A stretch of DNA of 64,000 nucleotides from Utricularia gibba (lineage: Eukaryota > Streptophyta > Magnoliopsida > Lamiales > Lentibulariaceae), in NCBI GenBank assembly GCA_002189035.1, contig NEEC01000018.1:2108001-2172000 (forward strand), given 5' to 3'. The notes under the pieces are model-generated. The model saw only the letters and a program-made list of their open reading frames with translations. It had not been told where the DNA came from and did no database searches. Of the stretch, positions 25,826-37,935 are shown in pieces; the stretch's first letter is position 1, and the number at the start of each line of letters is the position of its first letter. The position numbers were made by a program, and so were the translations under genes.

Positions 25826-28800
25826 TCACCTGCGTCTGTGCCTGGGGGAATTGTAAGACGGCTGTGGGCTTCTGTAAGTTCTACTGGGCGAACTCGTCAT
25901 CGATCCTCTGAACGAGGCGTACGCAGCCTTGGCAGATTCAGGCACTGAATCTAATGGAAGCGTCTCCACGAAGCAGGCGGCGTTGATTCGCGTCCTTTCC
26001 AGCTCTCCCTGTAGAAGCTCCGAACTGTATTGCTGTGCAAGAGCCTGTTACAAATAAACCATACAGAGTGAGCGGATAACAGCATCAGATTCGCAAAGTA
26101 ACATCAAGATTAAACGCAAAATATAATTACAATCAGGTCATCTGGCGACACGCTTGATCCCGACTGCCTGTCATCAAGCACATCGTCGCTTCCGCGAGTT
26201 GGCCGCCCCTGGTGGCTCGGAGTATCTGCAGATTCACCCACGGTTTCTATTGCCTTTTCCAACAGGACTTCTTGAAGGGACTTCAAAGACTCCCTCGCAT
26301 CATGCGTGAAATAGGGATTCAGAATGGTCTCAAAATATTCAAGCTGCCAAACCAACAGTACACATAATCAAAACGCTGAATAACTACTCCCAGGATTCGT
26401 GATGGCGCTTCTTCATCTCCCATGACCAATAAACAGCCTTGCAGAAATAAATGAATTTACCACACGGCCGCGACTTACCTCGAGCATCAGCTGAGAATAC
26501 CCATTAGGGTCCAATGCATTCAGCTTCGTGTCTATGTTTTCATTAAACAGAGAAAGCAGTATATCGATTAGGCCTTCGACAAGGATGCCGAGTGTCTTGT
26601 CTAACAGTGGTTTACAGCCAGCGAACACCTGCAAGGAAAATGATGTTTTACATATGGCAGACCGCATGTGGACATGAATATCGCATGTGGGAAAACACGG
26701 CGTTCAGTTTCATCAAGTGGACGTGTACCTCTGCATGAACAGCCACCAAAGTATGGAGTAAGTCAACGGCTGCATCCCTCACACCCTACAAGAAAAAAGA
26801 TAATGTTTTAAGGAAATTACAAATACTGAACAGATGAATGGCGAAGACGAGAATGAACTCCACTTTGACTGCAGGCGCTGCCCCCCACTGGACTCCAGCA
26901 TCCAGTAAGTAATTAATAGCAGCGGACTTTATTAAATTTGTCTGGAACAAAAAAAATAATGTTAACATCTAACCAGGAAAAAGCAAAAACTTGAAGACCC
27001 AATGAAACTATTTCCCAAAGAGGAGAGGACGGGGGTGAATTTTTATTCATAGCGAAAAACTACCTTAGCAAGAGTATACTGTTCAAGGACCTTCTCTTCA
27101 AGCCCGGAGAAGGATAAAATAAGATCTTTCATATCATCATCTTCCTCATCATTGGCCCTGCGTTCGCAATAAAAGAAACAGCATCGACGGAATTAGGTTG
27201 CTTGTGATTGAGAAAACAGTTCTCCACCTTGAAGAATTCTGTAATTCGTATAGGAGTGAGATGATTTATGTCTACCTGGACTGCATCCACAGAATCTTGT
27301 ATTTTCCATACAACTCAGGAGCAAGTTCATCTTTGCAATATCCGATATTACTAAGGACCATTAGTAGCTGTTTATGTGGGTCGACAATACTACCAGGAAG
27401 AGGATCTGCTCTCTCCTCATGAGTATAGCCGTTCTGAAGGCTAGAGGTTCCCATATTTGACTTGTTCTTCGTAAGCTTTGAGCCAATATGTTCCAAAAAT
27501 CCTGAAAAGAGTCGGTGTGGTAAGCATTTCTTACAACTGTTTTACTCAGACACATTTTGTGAAACAAACATGCATCATACCTGCAAAATCCAGTAAACAG
27601 TTCAAAAATGCTAGCCTAACAGGTTCCCGAATTTCTTGAAGCTGAGCATGAATATCCTCAGATTTTTCTGATTCAATTTGCAAAGAATGAAGAATCCTGA
27701 AAAAATTCAGGAAAATTAAGTATTTATAATATAAAAAGGAGATGAGCCACGTGACGCTAAACAAAACATGAAAGAGACACAAAAAATTTAGTTTCAGATT
27801 ACTTGTAAGGGCCATGCTTGACGATGAGCAAAACAAAAACGAAACAGCAAAACTCACGCTTTTATTTGATCCATTGCCAGGATGGAAACTGAACGGCATG
27901 CAAGAGGCAGTGCTGAAATGGCATATGGCGATTTGTTTCTTTCCAAAATGGAAACAGGCAGCCATCTTTCATGATTTGCTATCTCTTCTGCTGATGTGCG
28001 CATCCATGAACAAAGCCTGAGTACATAGATCTTTGAGGCCTCAAATTCAAGCACCCTTAAAACGGAGGCTGCAATTCAGAAAATTTATTCTTAGAAAGGT
28101 CCTCCGGTTGAGATTGTGATTATTCAGTCTCTTTGATCTAAGATTTACCAGCAACTGGAGGCGCAGATTCTTTTATTTCAAAAGCCCGTTTTGCCTTTGA
28201 GATCTCTGAAATAGCATTGTCCATGTACGGCCCAAGAATATCAGATTCTTCGAGCTCATGAAATGTACTAAGAACCTGCAAGCAATATATCAAATTAAAA
28301 AGGATGTTAGTGAACCTGTCATGCCACAAAACTCAAACATTCACAAAGGCCTAAGGCTGGCTTAGGATACATTTTTATTACTGATGGACATGAATCCCTT
28401 TGGAAATAAGAAATCCTCACATAAGGTGGACACAACATATTTACCTTAGACTCATAGAGTGACAAAGTACTGCTTATCATCCCTGTAACTTCATCAAGAG
28501 AATCCTTGACTTTATCCTCAGATTTATTTATTGAATTATTGGGACTTGGTTCTGCAGCCACCTGTGATGACTGAAAAAGGAAACGAATAATAAAAACAAA
28601 TGAGTCTTAACAATTTTTTGGAACCATGTCCATCAGGAAAAGTGCACACAACAGGACTGGCCTGGACATCACCTTCGTGAATTTCCCACTAGAAACTGAA
28701 AGTGCCACTTTCCAGAAGACGGGTACATGATGGACAAGTACTGCAGTCAGTTTATGGATATATCTACCCCGAAGAGCATCAAGCTTTTCATTCGTCATGC

Positions 28801-31536
28801 CATCTGCATTATGAAAACTGAAATCTGTAGCAGCAGCCTCATCTGTTAGCTAGTAACAATGAAAAAGCTGTCAGTCATAAATTTGGAAAATATGGGTGAC
28901 CGTTAATCAGAAAACATAATAATTCTTTCTTCAACATACGGATTGATGAATATCTTGCTGAATTTGCCTCCACTTAGCGTCAGAGAGCACTTTCTCATGG
29001 AGCTCATTCTGCAAATTTTTGATCCGTGATTCATGATCTAAAGTGCATTTCTCAAGCAAGTTTCTTATTTTCCGGTTCTGGGACACATAAAACAACAAAT
29101 ACTTCAGTGTGACTAAGAATTCCAACATGAGGTATTTATGGGAAAATCGATTAATGATGAAGGATGAAAACTTCTAGCCTGTATATTCAAGTAATGCTTT
29201 ATTGGATCCGACTCCGGCTCTAGCTCCAAGAGAAGCCGCACAGTATTTTCAAGCTGCAAGAAACACAAGTTGACTAGTTCAATAACACTAATTTGCAAGA
29301 CAACACAGTTCATGGGCATGCCAGAACACAAATCGTGATAGGGAACAAGTATCTTGCACTAGGTGGCCACCAAAACAGAATATATCTCACATTCGCCAGA
29401 TCAATATTTGGATCTTCCATGGTCCTGTAAAGCATCCCTTTGAATTCATGCACTACCTTTTCAACTTCTTCAAGGACACGCTTAAGAATTCCAACCTGCA
29501 GTGTGAACCAATGGTGCATTTAGTGAGGAAATCCATCAGAATACTTCTGCGAAAAACATACTGTTGGCGAAACAGAGAGGCAAGCGTAGCTTTAAAGGAA
29601 ATGAACATGACTTCAACTAGAAAAGAGGGAGGATGAAAAAGATGAAGTCACTATAAACATGGTAGAAATCATTCAACATGCCAAAAACACAACAAGCGAG
29701 CCATACATGAGAAGGCAGAACAATTGACTTGGCTTTCCGGTACTCTCTCACAGCCAAATCATATTCACCCTTATTAATGCTTCCACGAATTGCACTTGGC
29801 AGGTTAAAAAGTGTTCTGAACCTTTGGAGCATGCTTTGAACGGACCTTATTTTTTCTGCTTGCACCTTTGGAAGTTTTCAAAATACAGTTAAAAAAATTC
29901 TGAACGCCCTGAAAAATTTTCAGCTAAAATATTGTTTGAATGGTAACTACCTGTCGCTCAAACAAGGGACCAAAAGCACGATTGGCAAGAGAACCGACTC
30001 CTTGTATACACTTAACTAACTGAGTAGTGCCAGAACCTTCAGGATCATCCTCTATTCTCTTTAGCTTTGACTCAATGTCTAAGGCATGAAAATCAAGTCA
30101 AAAGCTGATGTCGTTCTAATAGTAGTTGAATGAAGAGCAACTGACTACAACTGACCATCTATAGTTGTTTTGCATGAAACAAAGCAATCAAAGTTCTCCT
30201 TGACCAATTGCTTTTTCTGTTGGGTCCTTCCTTTCAAATCATTTTTCAACGAATGAGCACCAACTTCTAAATCTGCAGCACTTGTGTCTAGGTGCACCCG
30301 TGATATAAACAGTTTGGCATCAAATTTTTCCGTGTAATAGTTTAATTTTTCTGCAGAACCATGCAAATTCCATTCCATATGATAGGTTTCATAAAGATCA
30401 AAAGGAAGTGCAAAAATGGCTCAGAAAAGTTTAACACGGACCCCGATCATTTGGAGCAAGAGGTTCCACATCTATTGAGGAAGGTGCATTTGCCAAATTA
30501 TCACTGATCAACCGGAATGTTTTGTGATTGATTAGCCTGCTCAGGTATAAGTAACGTTAGAATTAATAAACAGAGCAACGCAAGCCAGTCAAGAAAAATT
30601 ACCCTAGTCCAAGAGGATCCACCCATTCCATGCCCCTTGGAAGAGACTGCAGACTGGTTAGTCCTTTTGGCTTCTGCTCGAAATTCTGAGGCGCTGGAAC
30701 TGCTCTTGTCTCCCTCATCTCCCTGACCCTCCGTGCCAACTGAGATGGACATCATATATTCTAAACCCTTTCTCAGGTTAGGCAGCATAGCATGATTAGG
30801 TTCACAACCTCAGTAAGGAACACCGACAATTGGGGCTAATTCACACATATATGATTTTTAAGGTAGAGAAAAAGACATTTCCCAATGACTATAATTACAG
30901 TACCATATATATTAGCCTTCTATTCTTCTAGCTCGTAAAACTACCACAGAGAAGCAACTGTACGGGCGAGTTTAGCATCGAAATGGAAAGTGCTGGCAGG
31001 TTCTAGACAAAAATTAAGAATCTCAAGTACTAACATAGAGCGCGATTTCGATCCATTAATATTCTGAACGATAAACGTAGCTGAAAAACTAACAAAAATA
31101 CAGACTAACCAAACCGTTCAAAATGTAAACGCAGTATATCTAGTGGAGAGGAAGAAAAGCATACCGAAGCTTCATTTACGCGCTTCCAGCAGTTAGGCTC
31201 ATCATCATCCCAATCCTCCTCTTTCCCGATCCCATTCTTATTTCTCGCCGCAACGCCGCCGTGAGCATCCTCGTCTCCAGACGAAATGCTCAGCATCTCC
31301 ACCTCGGAATCCTCGTCCTCATCCATAGATACTTTCCGATTGGACGCCTTCTTCTGCTGTTGAGCCACAGCAACGGCGTTCCTCGGAGCTCCGCTGCCGT
31401 TGGACGGAGGCTGGACGTAGTTGCGCACAGGCTTCGTCGGCACTTGCGATTGCTTATTGTAATTGATATCGCGCTGCGATTGCTGCTTTAGCGCAAGTTG
31501 CAGCAACTCATCCTCATCCAATTCGTCATCCGACAT
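25826..31536 (-). CDS. SEC5: Exocyst complex component SEC5
   Basis: Twenty-one exons on the minus strand give 1065 residues (Arabidopsis SEC5A has about 1090). SEC5 is a core exocyst subunit that tethers secretory vesicles to the plasma membrane. The acidic N-terminus holds DELDEDELLQLALKQQ and SEVEMLSISSGDED; then come RVREMRETRA, SLQSLPRGMEWVDPLGLG, DFDCFVSCKTTID-type sequence, AEKIRSVQSMLQRFRTLFNLP, LLLELEPESDPI, DAKWRQIQQDIHQS, VLRLCSWMR and SPDDLIALAQQYSSELLQ. Exons: 31536-31165, 30739-30603, 30536-30442, 30350-30156, 30078-29951, 29865-29707, 29495-29391, 29253-29179, 29077-28940, 28849-28673, 28570-28445, 28275-28149, 28068-27858, 27696-27581, 27501-27276, 27157-27064, 26941-26864, 26785-26729, 26628-26479, 26343-26131, 26044-25826. 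Intron 8 starts with GC. The frame is intact throughout. Confidence 0.95.
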
Positions 31537-31981
31537 CTTCTGATTCCGATTATGCCAATGAAATTTCCAGAAGCTGGATCTGTTCTGTGCGGGAATGCGG
31601 ATGATTGATCACGAGAAATGAAATAGCGGAGTGAAACGAAAGAAACGTTTGGGTCCAAGTACCCACTGTGCTACGGAACACGCTTTACTATGCTGCGCGT
31701 GAGAACTCCCAATTTTTCCCCATTAAACTCAATTATTTTATTCTGTAAAACTATTTCCCACATTTGAGACATATTTTTGAATTGTGAGCTTAATTTAGTT
31801 CAAAAATATAAATTGAATATGAAATTTAACTAAATTGATACATATTCAACTGAACCTGGACAGGTTTTGCCGTTGAATACAGAAAAAAGAAAAATCTACA
31901 GCCTATATGAAATAAGGTGTTCATCTGGATGCAGCAGTCACTCACACTCTACTGTTCGTGATCTAATAATTTCCTTCGGCT
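31537..31981. promoter_or_regulatory. Shared divergent promoter region of SEC5 and the DRT102-like gene
   Basis: Only 445 bp separate the SEC5 start (minus) from the DRT102-like start (plus), so both promoters must lie here. The middle part (31720-31920) is AT-rich. No clear TATA element was settled on for either side. Confidence 0.55.
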
Positions 31982-32916
31982 ATGGCGCAGCAACCCACCG
32001 CCTCCCGTCCGGTGAAATTTGTAGCCGCGGCTGATGGATTCGGAGAATCCCTGAAAGATTCGCTCGTGGCGGAACTCCGTTCACTCAACATCGAAGTTGA
32101 AGATCTCGGAACTACAAAGTACTATTCCGCCGGCGAACAAGTTGGCCGCCGCGTCAGCCAAGCGTCTCAAGCCGATCCTTCCGTCGAAACTCGCGGTCTC
32201 GTCGCCTGTGGCACAGGCGTCGGCGTCTCCATATTCGCCAACAAGTTCCCTGGAGTCTACGCCGCCTTGTGCCTCAACAAATCGGACGCTATGAACGCTC
32301 GATCCATCAATAACGCCAACGTCCTCGCAGTTTCCGGTATGTCCACGGCACCAGAATCTGCTAAAGAGATCCTCGATGTTTTCCTCAAAACGCAATTCAA
32401 GTCCCCCTGTCCTGCCTCCGGCGAGAACCCCTGGCCCGACGAGATCCAGTCATTCCTCGATGAATCAGTCAACGAAATCCCCAAAATCGGAGGGGAGAAT
32501 GCTGCTATTGTGGATCCCCCATGCTTCATCTGCTCGTTAGCGAACTCTCGGAGGGGAAAGAGTTCACGCCGGTGGAAATTATGCCCGGCGGATCGATGAA
32601 GATACTTAGAAAGTCTCCGACTTCGGCTATTGTGAGATTCAAGGAAGGCAGCGTTGAGCCGGCGCACCACCACACGTTTGGACACGATTTGGTGGTTACG
32701 GAAGGGAGGAAAACAGTGTGGAATCTGAGTAAAAAGGAGAGGTACGATCTGGAAACCGGCGATTATCTGTTCACTCCGGCGGGGGACGTGCACCGTGTAA
32801 AGTATCACAAGGACACGGAGTTCTTCATAAAGTGGGATGGGCATTGGGACTTGTTCTTGGATGAGGATTTGGATACAGCCCACGCCGCTATAGAGCGAGA
32901 TCAACATCAAAATTAA
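31982..32916 (+). CDS. DRT102: DRT102-like RpiB/LacAB-cupin fusion protein, frame interrupted once
   Basis: The N-terminal half (31982 onward) is an RpiB/LacA-LacB sugar-phosphate isomerase-like domain with FVAAADGFGESLKDSLV, the ACGTGVGVSIFANKFPGV loop and SINNANVLAVSG. The C-terminal half is a cupin with PAHHHTFGHDLVV and GDYLFTPAGDVHRVKYH. In Arabidopsis these form one 303-residue intronless protein, DRT102, named for complementing DNA-repair-deficient bacteria. Here the cupin lies in the -1 frame relative to the first half: the first frame would stop at 32599 while the second runs to the stop at 32914-32916. The switch point falls at GGGAAAG (32554-32560). Reading through with a -1 shift there gives 311 residues and restores EFTPVEIMPGG. 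Either one base is missing or the frame is shifted in translation. Both halves are otherwise intact. Confidence 0.85.
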
Positions 32917-35260
32917 GAACTGCCATGAAACTTTGTGCTGTGTTTTGATGTGTTTCGATATTTAACAAGTCTGCAGGTTGTTATCAATCCTTGTGGAATG
33001 TTCGTTGTACTGGTGACAGAGATCATGAGCAGCAGCATATTAAGAACTTTGCCCTGATGCTATCCGACTACTTGATAAATTACTGGTGACAGAGATCTGG
33101 AAAGTTTTTCTCTTTGCACAAACCAATTTTCTAGTCTATATATACCCTTCCTCTTTGAAAGCTTTCTCCTCGCGAGCAATCAAGCAAGCAGGAACAGTAA
33201 TCACTGTGTAATCCGCTTATTTTATCATATTGGGATGTGGGATCCTGCGTAGCGAAACAGATCACTCTTCTCGGACGTTTGCTGTTCTCTCATTTTCTCA
33301 GTCTTCTCCCTCGTTTTCCGGTCGTGATTTTCTTCCAGAATTCCATCATTCAGTCGATCTTGACTTGCATTGACATGAATGACAGCACTTTGACTACCCC
33401 AATGAATGTCCGCCTTCTTGAATTCCTCACGAAACTCAACAAACATGATGAGTCTGCCATTTTCGGACAAGGCAACCTCCATGATCATGATCATTTTCCT
33501 CTGTCAACAAAAGAAAAGATCTTGTCTTTTGCTTTCTCCTTCTTCTAGACAACCCATCCCTCATTTCACCATGTTCGGGTTGCGACTCACAATTACCAGA
33601 TACAAGCGTACATATAATACTGATTTATTCTAAGGTATTGACATATTCCAAGAAAACACTAAAAAAAAAGAAAGAAACTGCGGTGTGGCCGGCCGGTTCA
33701 CGGTCCCATTAGAACTTTTTCGTTGTTGGTAGCCCAAAAGTAGCTTTACTCCCACGTTTCCATTTCACAACTACAAGGGCAGTAACATGATACCCCAATC
33801 CGCACCAACTGTTCGAAATCACAACAAAGAACGAAACTTTACACTAGATTCTACCCATTCGAGCTTACAAATACCACATTCGGGCACCTTTAAAGTGACA
33901 TCATACTTGCAAACTGAACCATCTTTTCGTGAGTACCTACCACATTCCAGCCGCAAGGCCGGTCCTTGGCTATCGATTCTGAAAAACTATCGCCTTCTGC
34001 CCTCTGAAAAAAAGTCCCAATCTTCCATGCATTGGCAACCTAAATCCAAAACTCGTAGGAGGTGTTTTGGTAGTTTATTTAATTTTTAGTTACATTTATT
34101 TAAGCTATAACATAATTTATGAATTTAAATTCGAAATACATACAACAATACTACAATTAAGAGGATGTTTTATACTTGGATATAGAAGTTTTATATTCAA
34201 ATTTACATATATACTATTATTTGACTGACTAGTATATTCTATTATCAAACCATTTATAAAAAATATAAAATAGATTGATAGATGAATATATATAAAAATA
34301 TTATATTTATTTAAAATTAGTTTAAAATTAAACTATCAAAACCCAAAGTCATTCTACATGAAGCAAGCTTATGAAAAAAATGTGGTGTGGATCATGAGTG
34401 ATTTTATATCCACGTGAGTTAAACATTAAAGGCCATTTTTTTCGGTTATTATATTCATATAAATTATAATGAACACTAGTCGCGCAATTATTCATAGTTT
34501 TATATTTTGGAAGTCTGACGCCTCGGTGTGTCAAATCTCGAGTGCAGAAAGAGTTGTGGATTTTAGAACAAAACTCGTAGGAAGGCTGAGACAAAAGCAT
34601 TATGTAATAAGCGTACTTTCTGAAGGTCAACTTCCAATCAGGTGGTGGTTGATGATTCATTTACACAAGAGCAGATTGGCTAAACATCGTTTCGATTGCG
34701 AGATGGGTTTGCATGACGTGGATCGTTGCTGGCGTGTCCACACCCTAGTTTCAAACTTTATGCGTAGTGCAGACACGCCGGAAAGAGAGACAGAGAGAGA
34801 AGAAGAAGTGGTGGGGTGCAATTGAATAAAGCTTTGTTCCGTCAGAAAAGAACACAGAAAATCGCAACCTGCATCGCCACTAGACAAGAGAAGAACATTG
34901 AACGTGGGTTCTCTAAAAGCTATCTTATTCTTCTGTGGTTTTTTATTTGTTTTTATCATACTCATCTCTTTCAGTCTTTTTTTGTTTCTGGATTTTCCGG
35001 TGCTTTCTGTATTTTATTTCACTAGGGTTCGTAGCTCTAGAACTGTTAGCTGATCGTTAATTTCTAAGTTTGGGGAGTGTGTTCATGGTTTATGGAAGCT
35101 CTCAAATTAGGGTTCATGAGATTTTTGGGTAGAAGGGTTCGTCCCTGGGGATGGCGATCTTGAAAACCAGTAGCTGAATTTGGGAGTTCTGGTTAAGTGA
35201 GATTGAAACAGTGGCTGCTGTTTTCTAAAAGGCCCCCTTGTTTTTGTTTTTAGGATACAA
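32917..35260. other. Intergenic region before the AHL gene
   Basis: The left part is the 3' flank of the DRT102-like gene. A minus-strand open frame at 33494-33225 (89 codons, from ATG) has no recognisable family and is not called. Around 34063-34345 lies a MITE-like inverted-repeat element. From about 34800 to 35260 the sequence is T/C-rich and looks like a long leader of the AHL gene. Confidence 0.5.
34063..34345. mobile_element. MITE-like element with short terminal inverted repeats
   Basis: GTTTTGGTAGTTTA at 34064-34077 is matched in inverted orientation by TAAACTATCAAAAC ending at 34342, with AT-rich non-coding DNA between them. Size (about 280 bp) and structure fit a non-autonomous DNA transposon. 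Target-site duplication was not established. Confidence 0.4.
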
Positions 35261-35998
35261 ATGGAGCTGTCGATCAACGATCGGATGCCCCGGGGAGACG
35301 ACGACGATGACAAAGAGGGAAGGAGTGATGGCGGAGCAGTGGAGGTGGGCAACCGTCGTCCCCGTGGACGCCCACCGGGATCGAAGAACAAACCGAAGCC
35401 TCCGATTTTTGTCACCCATGATTCTCCTAACGCGCTTCGGAGCCAAGTGATGGAAATCGCCGGTGGCGTCGATGTGGCCGAGAGCATCGCCCAATTCGCC
35501 CGGCGCCGCCAGCGTGGAGTTTGTGTCTTAAGCGGGAGTGGGTTTGTCGCAAACGCCACCATCCGTCAGCCAGCAGCATTAAGCGCCGCCGTGGTATTAC
35601 AAGGTCGGCTTGAAATTCTTTCCCTATCCGGGGCCTTTCTACCCGGCCCCGTTCCGCCGGGCGCCACCGGCTTGACGGTATATTTATCCGGCGGCCAAGG
35701 ACAGGTAGTGGGTGGCAGTGTGGTGGGCCCCTTGATCGCCTCAGGTCCCGTTCTGGTCATCGCAGCTACTTTTTCAAATGCAACTTATGAACGCCTCCCA
35801 ATCCTTGACGACGACGACGGCGCCCCGGCCCCCGGAAGCTCGTCTCAGGGAGCCGGACATGTCTCCGGCTCTCCCCCCGGAATACTTCATCACAACCTCA
35901 TGGATCCCTCCTCCTTTCCCATTTACACTTTGACCCAAAACGCCCCTCAAAACCCTGATTCCTTTGGAAGCTGGGCACATCCCAGACCACCATTCTAA
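35261..35998 (+). CDS. AT-hook motif nuclear-localized (AHL) protein, clade A type
   Basis: An intronless frame of 245 residues. One AT-hook is present at about residues 32-45 ([17 protein letters not shown]), followed directly by a PPC/DUF296 domain beginning [18 protein letters not shown] and holding [34 protein letters not shown] and [20 protein letters not shown]. AHLs bind AT-rich DNA in the minor groove and form trimers through the PPC domain. They repress hypocotyl growth and act in development and chromatin positioning. A single AT-hook and no introns put it in clade A. An acidic patch (DDDDD) precedes the hook, and the C-terminus is Pro/Ser-rich. Confidence 0.94.
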   Translation: MELSINDRMPRGDDDDDKEGRSDGGAVEVGNRRPRGRPPGSKNKPKPPIFVTHDSPNALRSQVMEIAGGVDVAESIAQFARRRQRGVCVLSGSGFVANATIRQPAALSAAVVLQGRLEILSLSGAFLPGPVPPGATGLTVYLSGGQGQVVGGSVVGPLIASGPVLVIAATFSNATYERLPILDDDDGAPAPGSSSQGAGHVSGSPPGILHHNLMDPSSFPIYTLTQNAPQNPDSFGSWAHPRPPF

Positions 35999-37269
35999 GA
36001 GGTAACAAACAGAAACCAAGCCTTTCAATACCAACTTAAGAAACTCGAGCAACCCATTAGTTTACATGTGTGTAACTGCCTGTTTGTACATGGAGCACAC
36101 CATGACATTTTACTTCCCACGTCTTATTATGTATGCTGTGTGCTGGTAGCTGGTTGCTGGTTGCTGGTTCCTGGTTTCAATCAATAACTGTGGAGTCTTT
36201 TATCAAACGAAGAAGATGAATTGCAGTCAGCAGCAGCAGCAGCAGCAGTAGCATCCTCACCTCTTGTTATTTCTTTAATATTCGTCGGGCGCTTGACCAT
36301 TACAATTAAAAATTCGAGTCATCCCTGCAAACAGCATGGACTCCAGGATCAAGTTCCAATGGCGACAAAGCGCAGGCAGCTTTCGATGTCAAGAGTGTTA
36401 CGACTGTCACGGTACGCAACGTTACTGACTCATAGCCACCCATATAAAATACCCATTGTATTTATTGTCTTCTGTTTTATTCATGTCCAAAGGCATACAG
36501 AATATCAAAAGAATCTTGAATATTATTATTATAGTATACATTGTATTAATTATTTATCGCTTACCATCAATTTTTCATTTTATTTCTTACTAATTTCTAA
36601 GAAATAGGAAATAAAAGTAATTCCTAACATCATTTGCTTTTTTTTAATGCGGGACCTCGCTAGACGTAATTTTTTAATTCATAATTTATAAGGGTATTAT
36701 TCATCATTTATTGTAATTATTTTAATAAACTATTCTATCGAATTGCGCGTGTTACTTTCCAATTGATTGTACATGAAAATAGTGGGCCCTATGCACGTGA
36801 AATCACGTGCTAAGGACTTTGGATTGAAATATACAATTAAAAAATAACAATTTAAAATGGCAAGTTAGGTGCACAGTAAAGTGAAATTAATAGGCTCTGA
36901 ACAGTCGATGAGCACAAGTTTTCTTTATACATGATCCCGAATGTCACTATAAATTTTTTTACTTATTCTAAACACATATAATAAACATGATAATATTTTA
37001 AAGACTTGTGTATAAGATTTATATATTAAATATGATTATAATTATAATTTTGTAATATACATTTATATAAATATAAGTAATTAATATAAATTATTAAGTC
37101 AAGTGTATCCTAATTTAGAGTCAAAAAAACAATGGATCCGAACCTGAACCCGACCCGAATCCAAATTGGATGGAAATGGAATTTTCATTCCGAGAAAATT
37201 CCGATTTTTTTTATTTATCTAAAAATTGAATGCCGAGCACATTCCCCATGCAAATCTTCATCAAAGGCG
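35999..37269. other. Intergenic between the AHL and CML genes
   Basis: The first 250 bp are probably AHL 3' UTR, with repeated GCTGG words near 36145-36172. A CAG repeat lies at 36228-36248. The rest is AT-rich. No gene was recognised. Confidence 0.5.
36228..36248 (+). repeat. (CAG)7 microsatellite
   Basis: Seven perfect CAG units in the 3' flank of the AHL gene. It is a simple repeat likely to vary in length between individuals. Confidence 0.85.
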
Positions 37270-37935
37270 ATGGGGCTGAAGGAGCTGTTCAATCGGAAAG
37301 GTAAGGAACCTCCGGGACTGAAATCGACGTCATCACGACGATCGAGCCGGTCGCTCTTAATTTCCCGATCACCGTCTCTGAACTCGCGTGCCCAGATCGA
37401 AGAGGAATTGGAGCAGGTTTTCAAAAAATTTGACGTCAATGGCGACGGCAGGATCTCAGCATCCGAGCTGGGAGCCATCTTCGGAAGCCTCGGACAGGCC
37501 TTACCGGAAGAGGAGCTGAACGCAATGATCGACGAGGTGGATTCCGATGGCGACGGATTCATTGATTTGAAGGAATTCATCGAACTCAACACCAAGGATA
37601 TCGATTACGACGATGTGGTTGGCGATCTAAAAGATGCCTTCGAGGTATATGATTCCGTAAGCTCATCAGATTGCTTTGCACATTTCGATGAGAATCATCC
37701 TCTTTGATGGCTCGGGGGTTTGCAGGTGTTCGACATAGACAAGAATGGGTCGATATGCGCGCAGGAATTGCAAGAGGTGATGCAGAGTTTAGGGGAGGAA
37801 TGCACGTTGGCTGAGTGCAGAAAAATGATCAGCGGGGTGGATTCCGATGGGAATGGTGTCATCACTTTCGACGAGTTCAAGGCGATGATGATGATGGGAT
37901 CCCGTTTCGATGCATTGGACAATAAAAACTCCTGA
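37270..37935 (+). CDS. Calmodulin-like protein with four EF-hands (CML)
   Basis: Two exons (37270-37644, 37726-37935) encode 194 residues. Four canonical calcium-binding loops are visible: DVNGDGRISASE (55-66), DSDGDGFIDLKE (91-102), DIDKNGSICAQE (128-139) and DSDGNGVITFDE (164-175). The N-terminal 45 residues are basic and Ser-rich and are not part of the calmodulin core, a feature of the plant CML family. The single intron falls just before the third loop. CMLs are calcium sensors that relay stress and developmental signals by binding target proteins. The start at 37270 was chosen because the protein there begins MGLKELFNR; the frame is open upstream but unlike any relative. The exact CML number cannot be told. 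Confidence 0.93.

Noticed and set aside
33225-33494. Minus-strand 89-codon frame starting with ATG
   Set aside because: A charged C-terminus is seen but there is no recognisable domain, promoter or neighbour support; left uncalled.
35107-35562. Minus-strand open frame of 151 codons
   Set aside because: Antisense to the AHL coding region; the composition (Arg/Pro/Ser-rich) is a by-product of GC-rich codons on the other strand.
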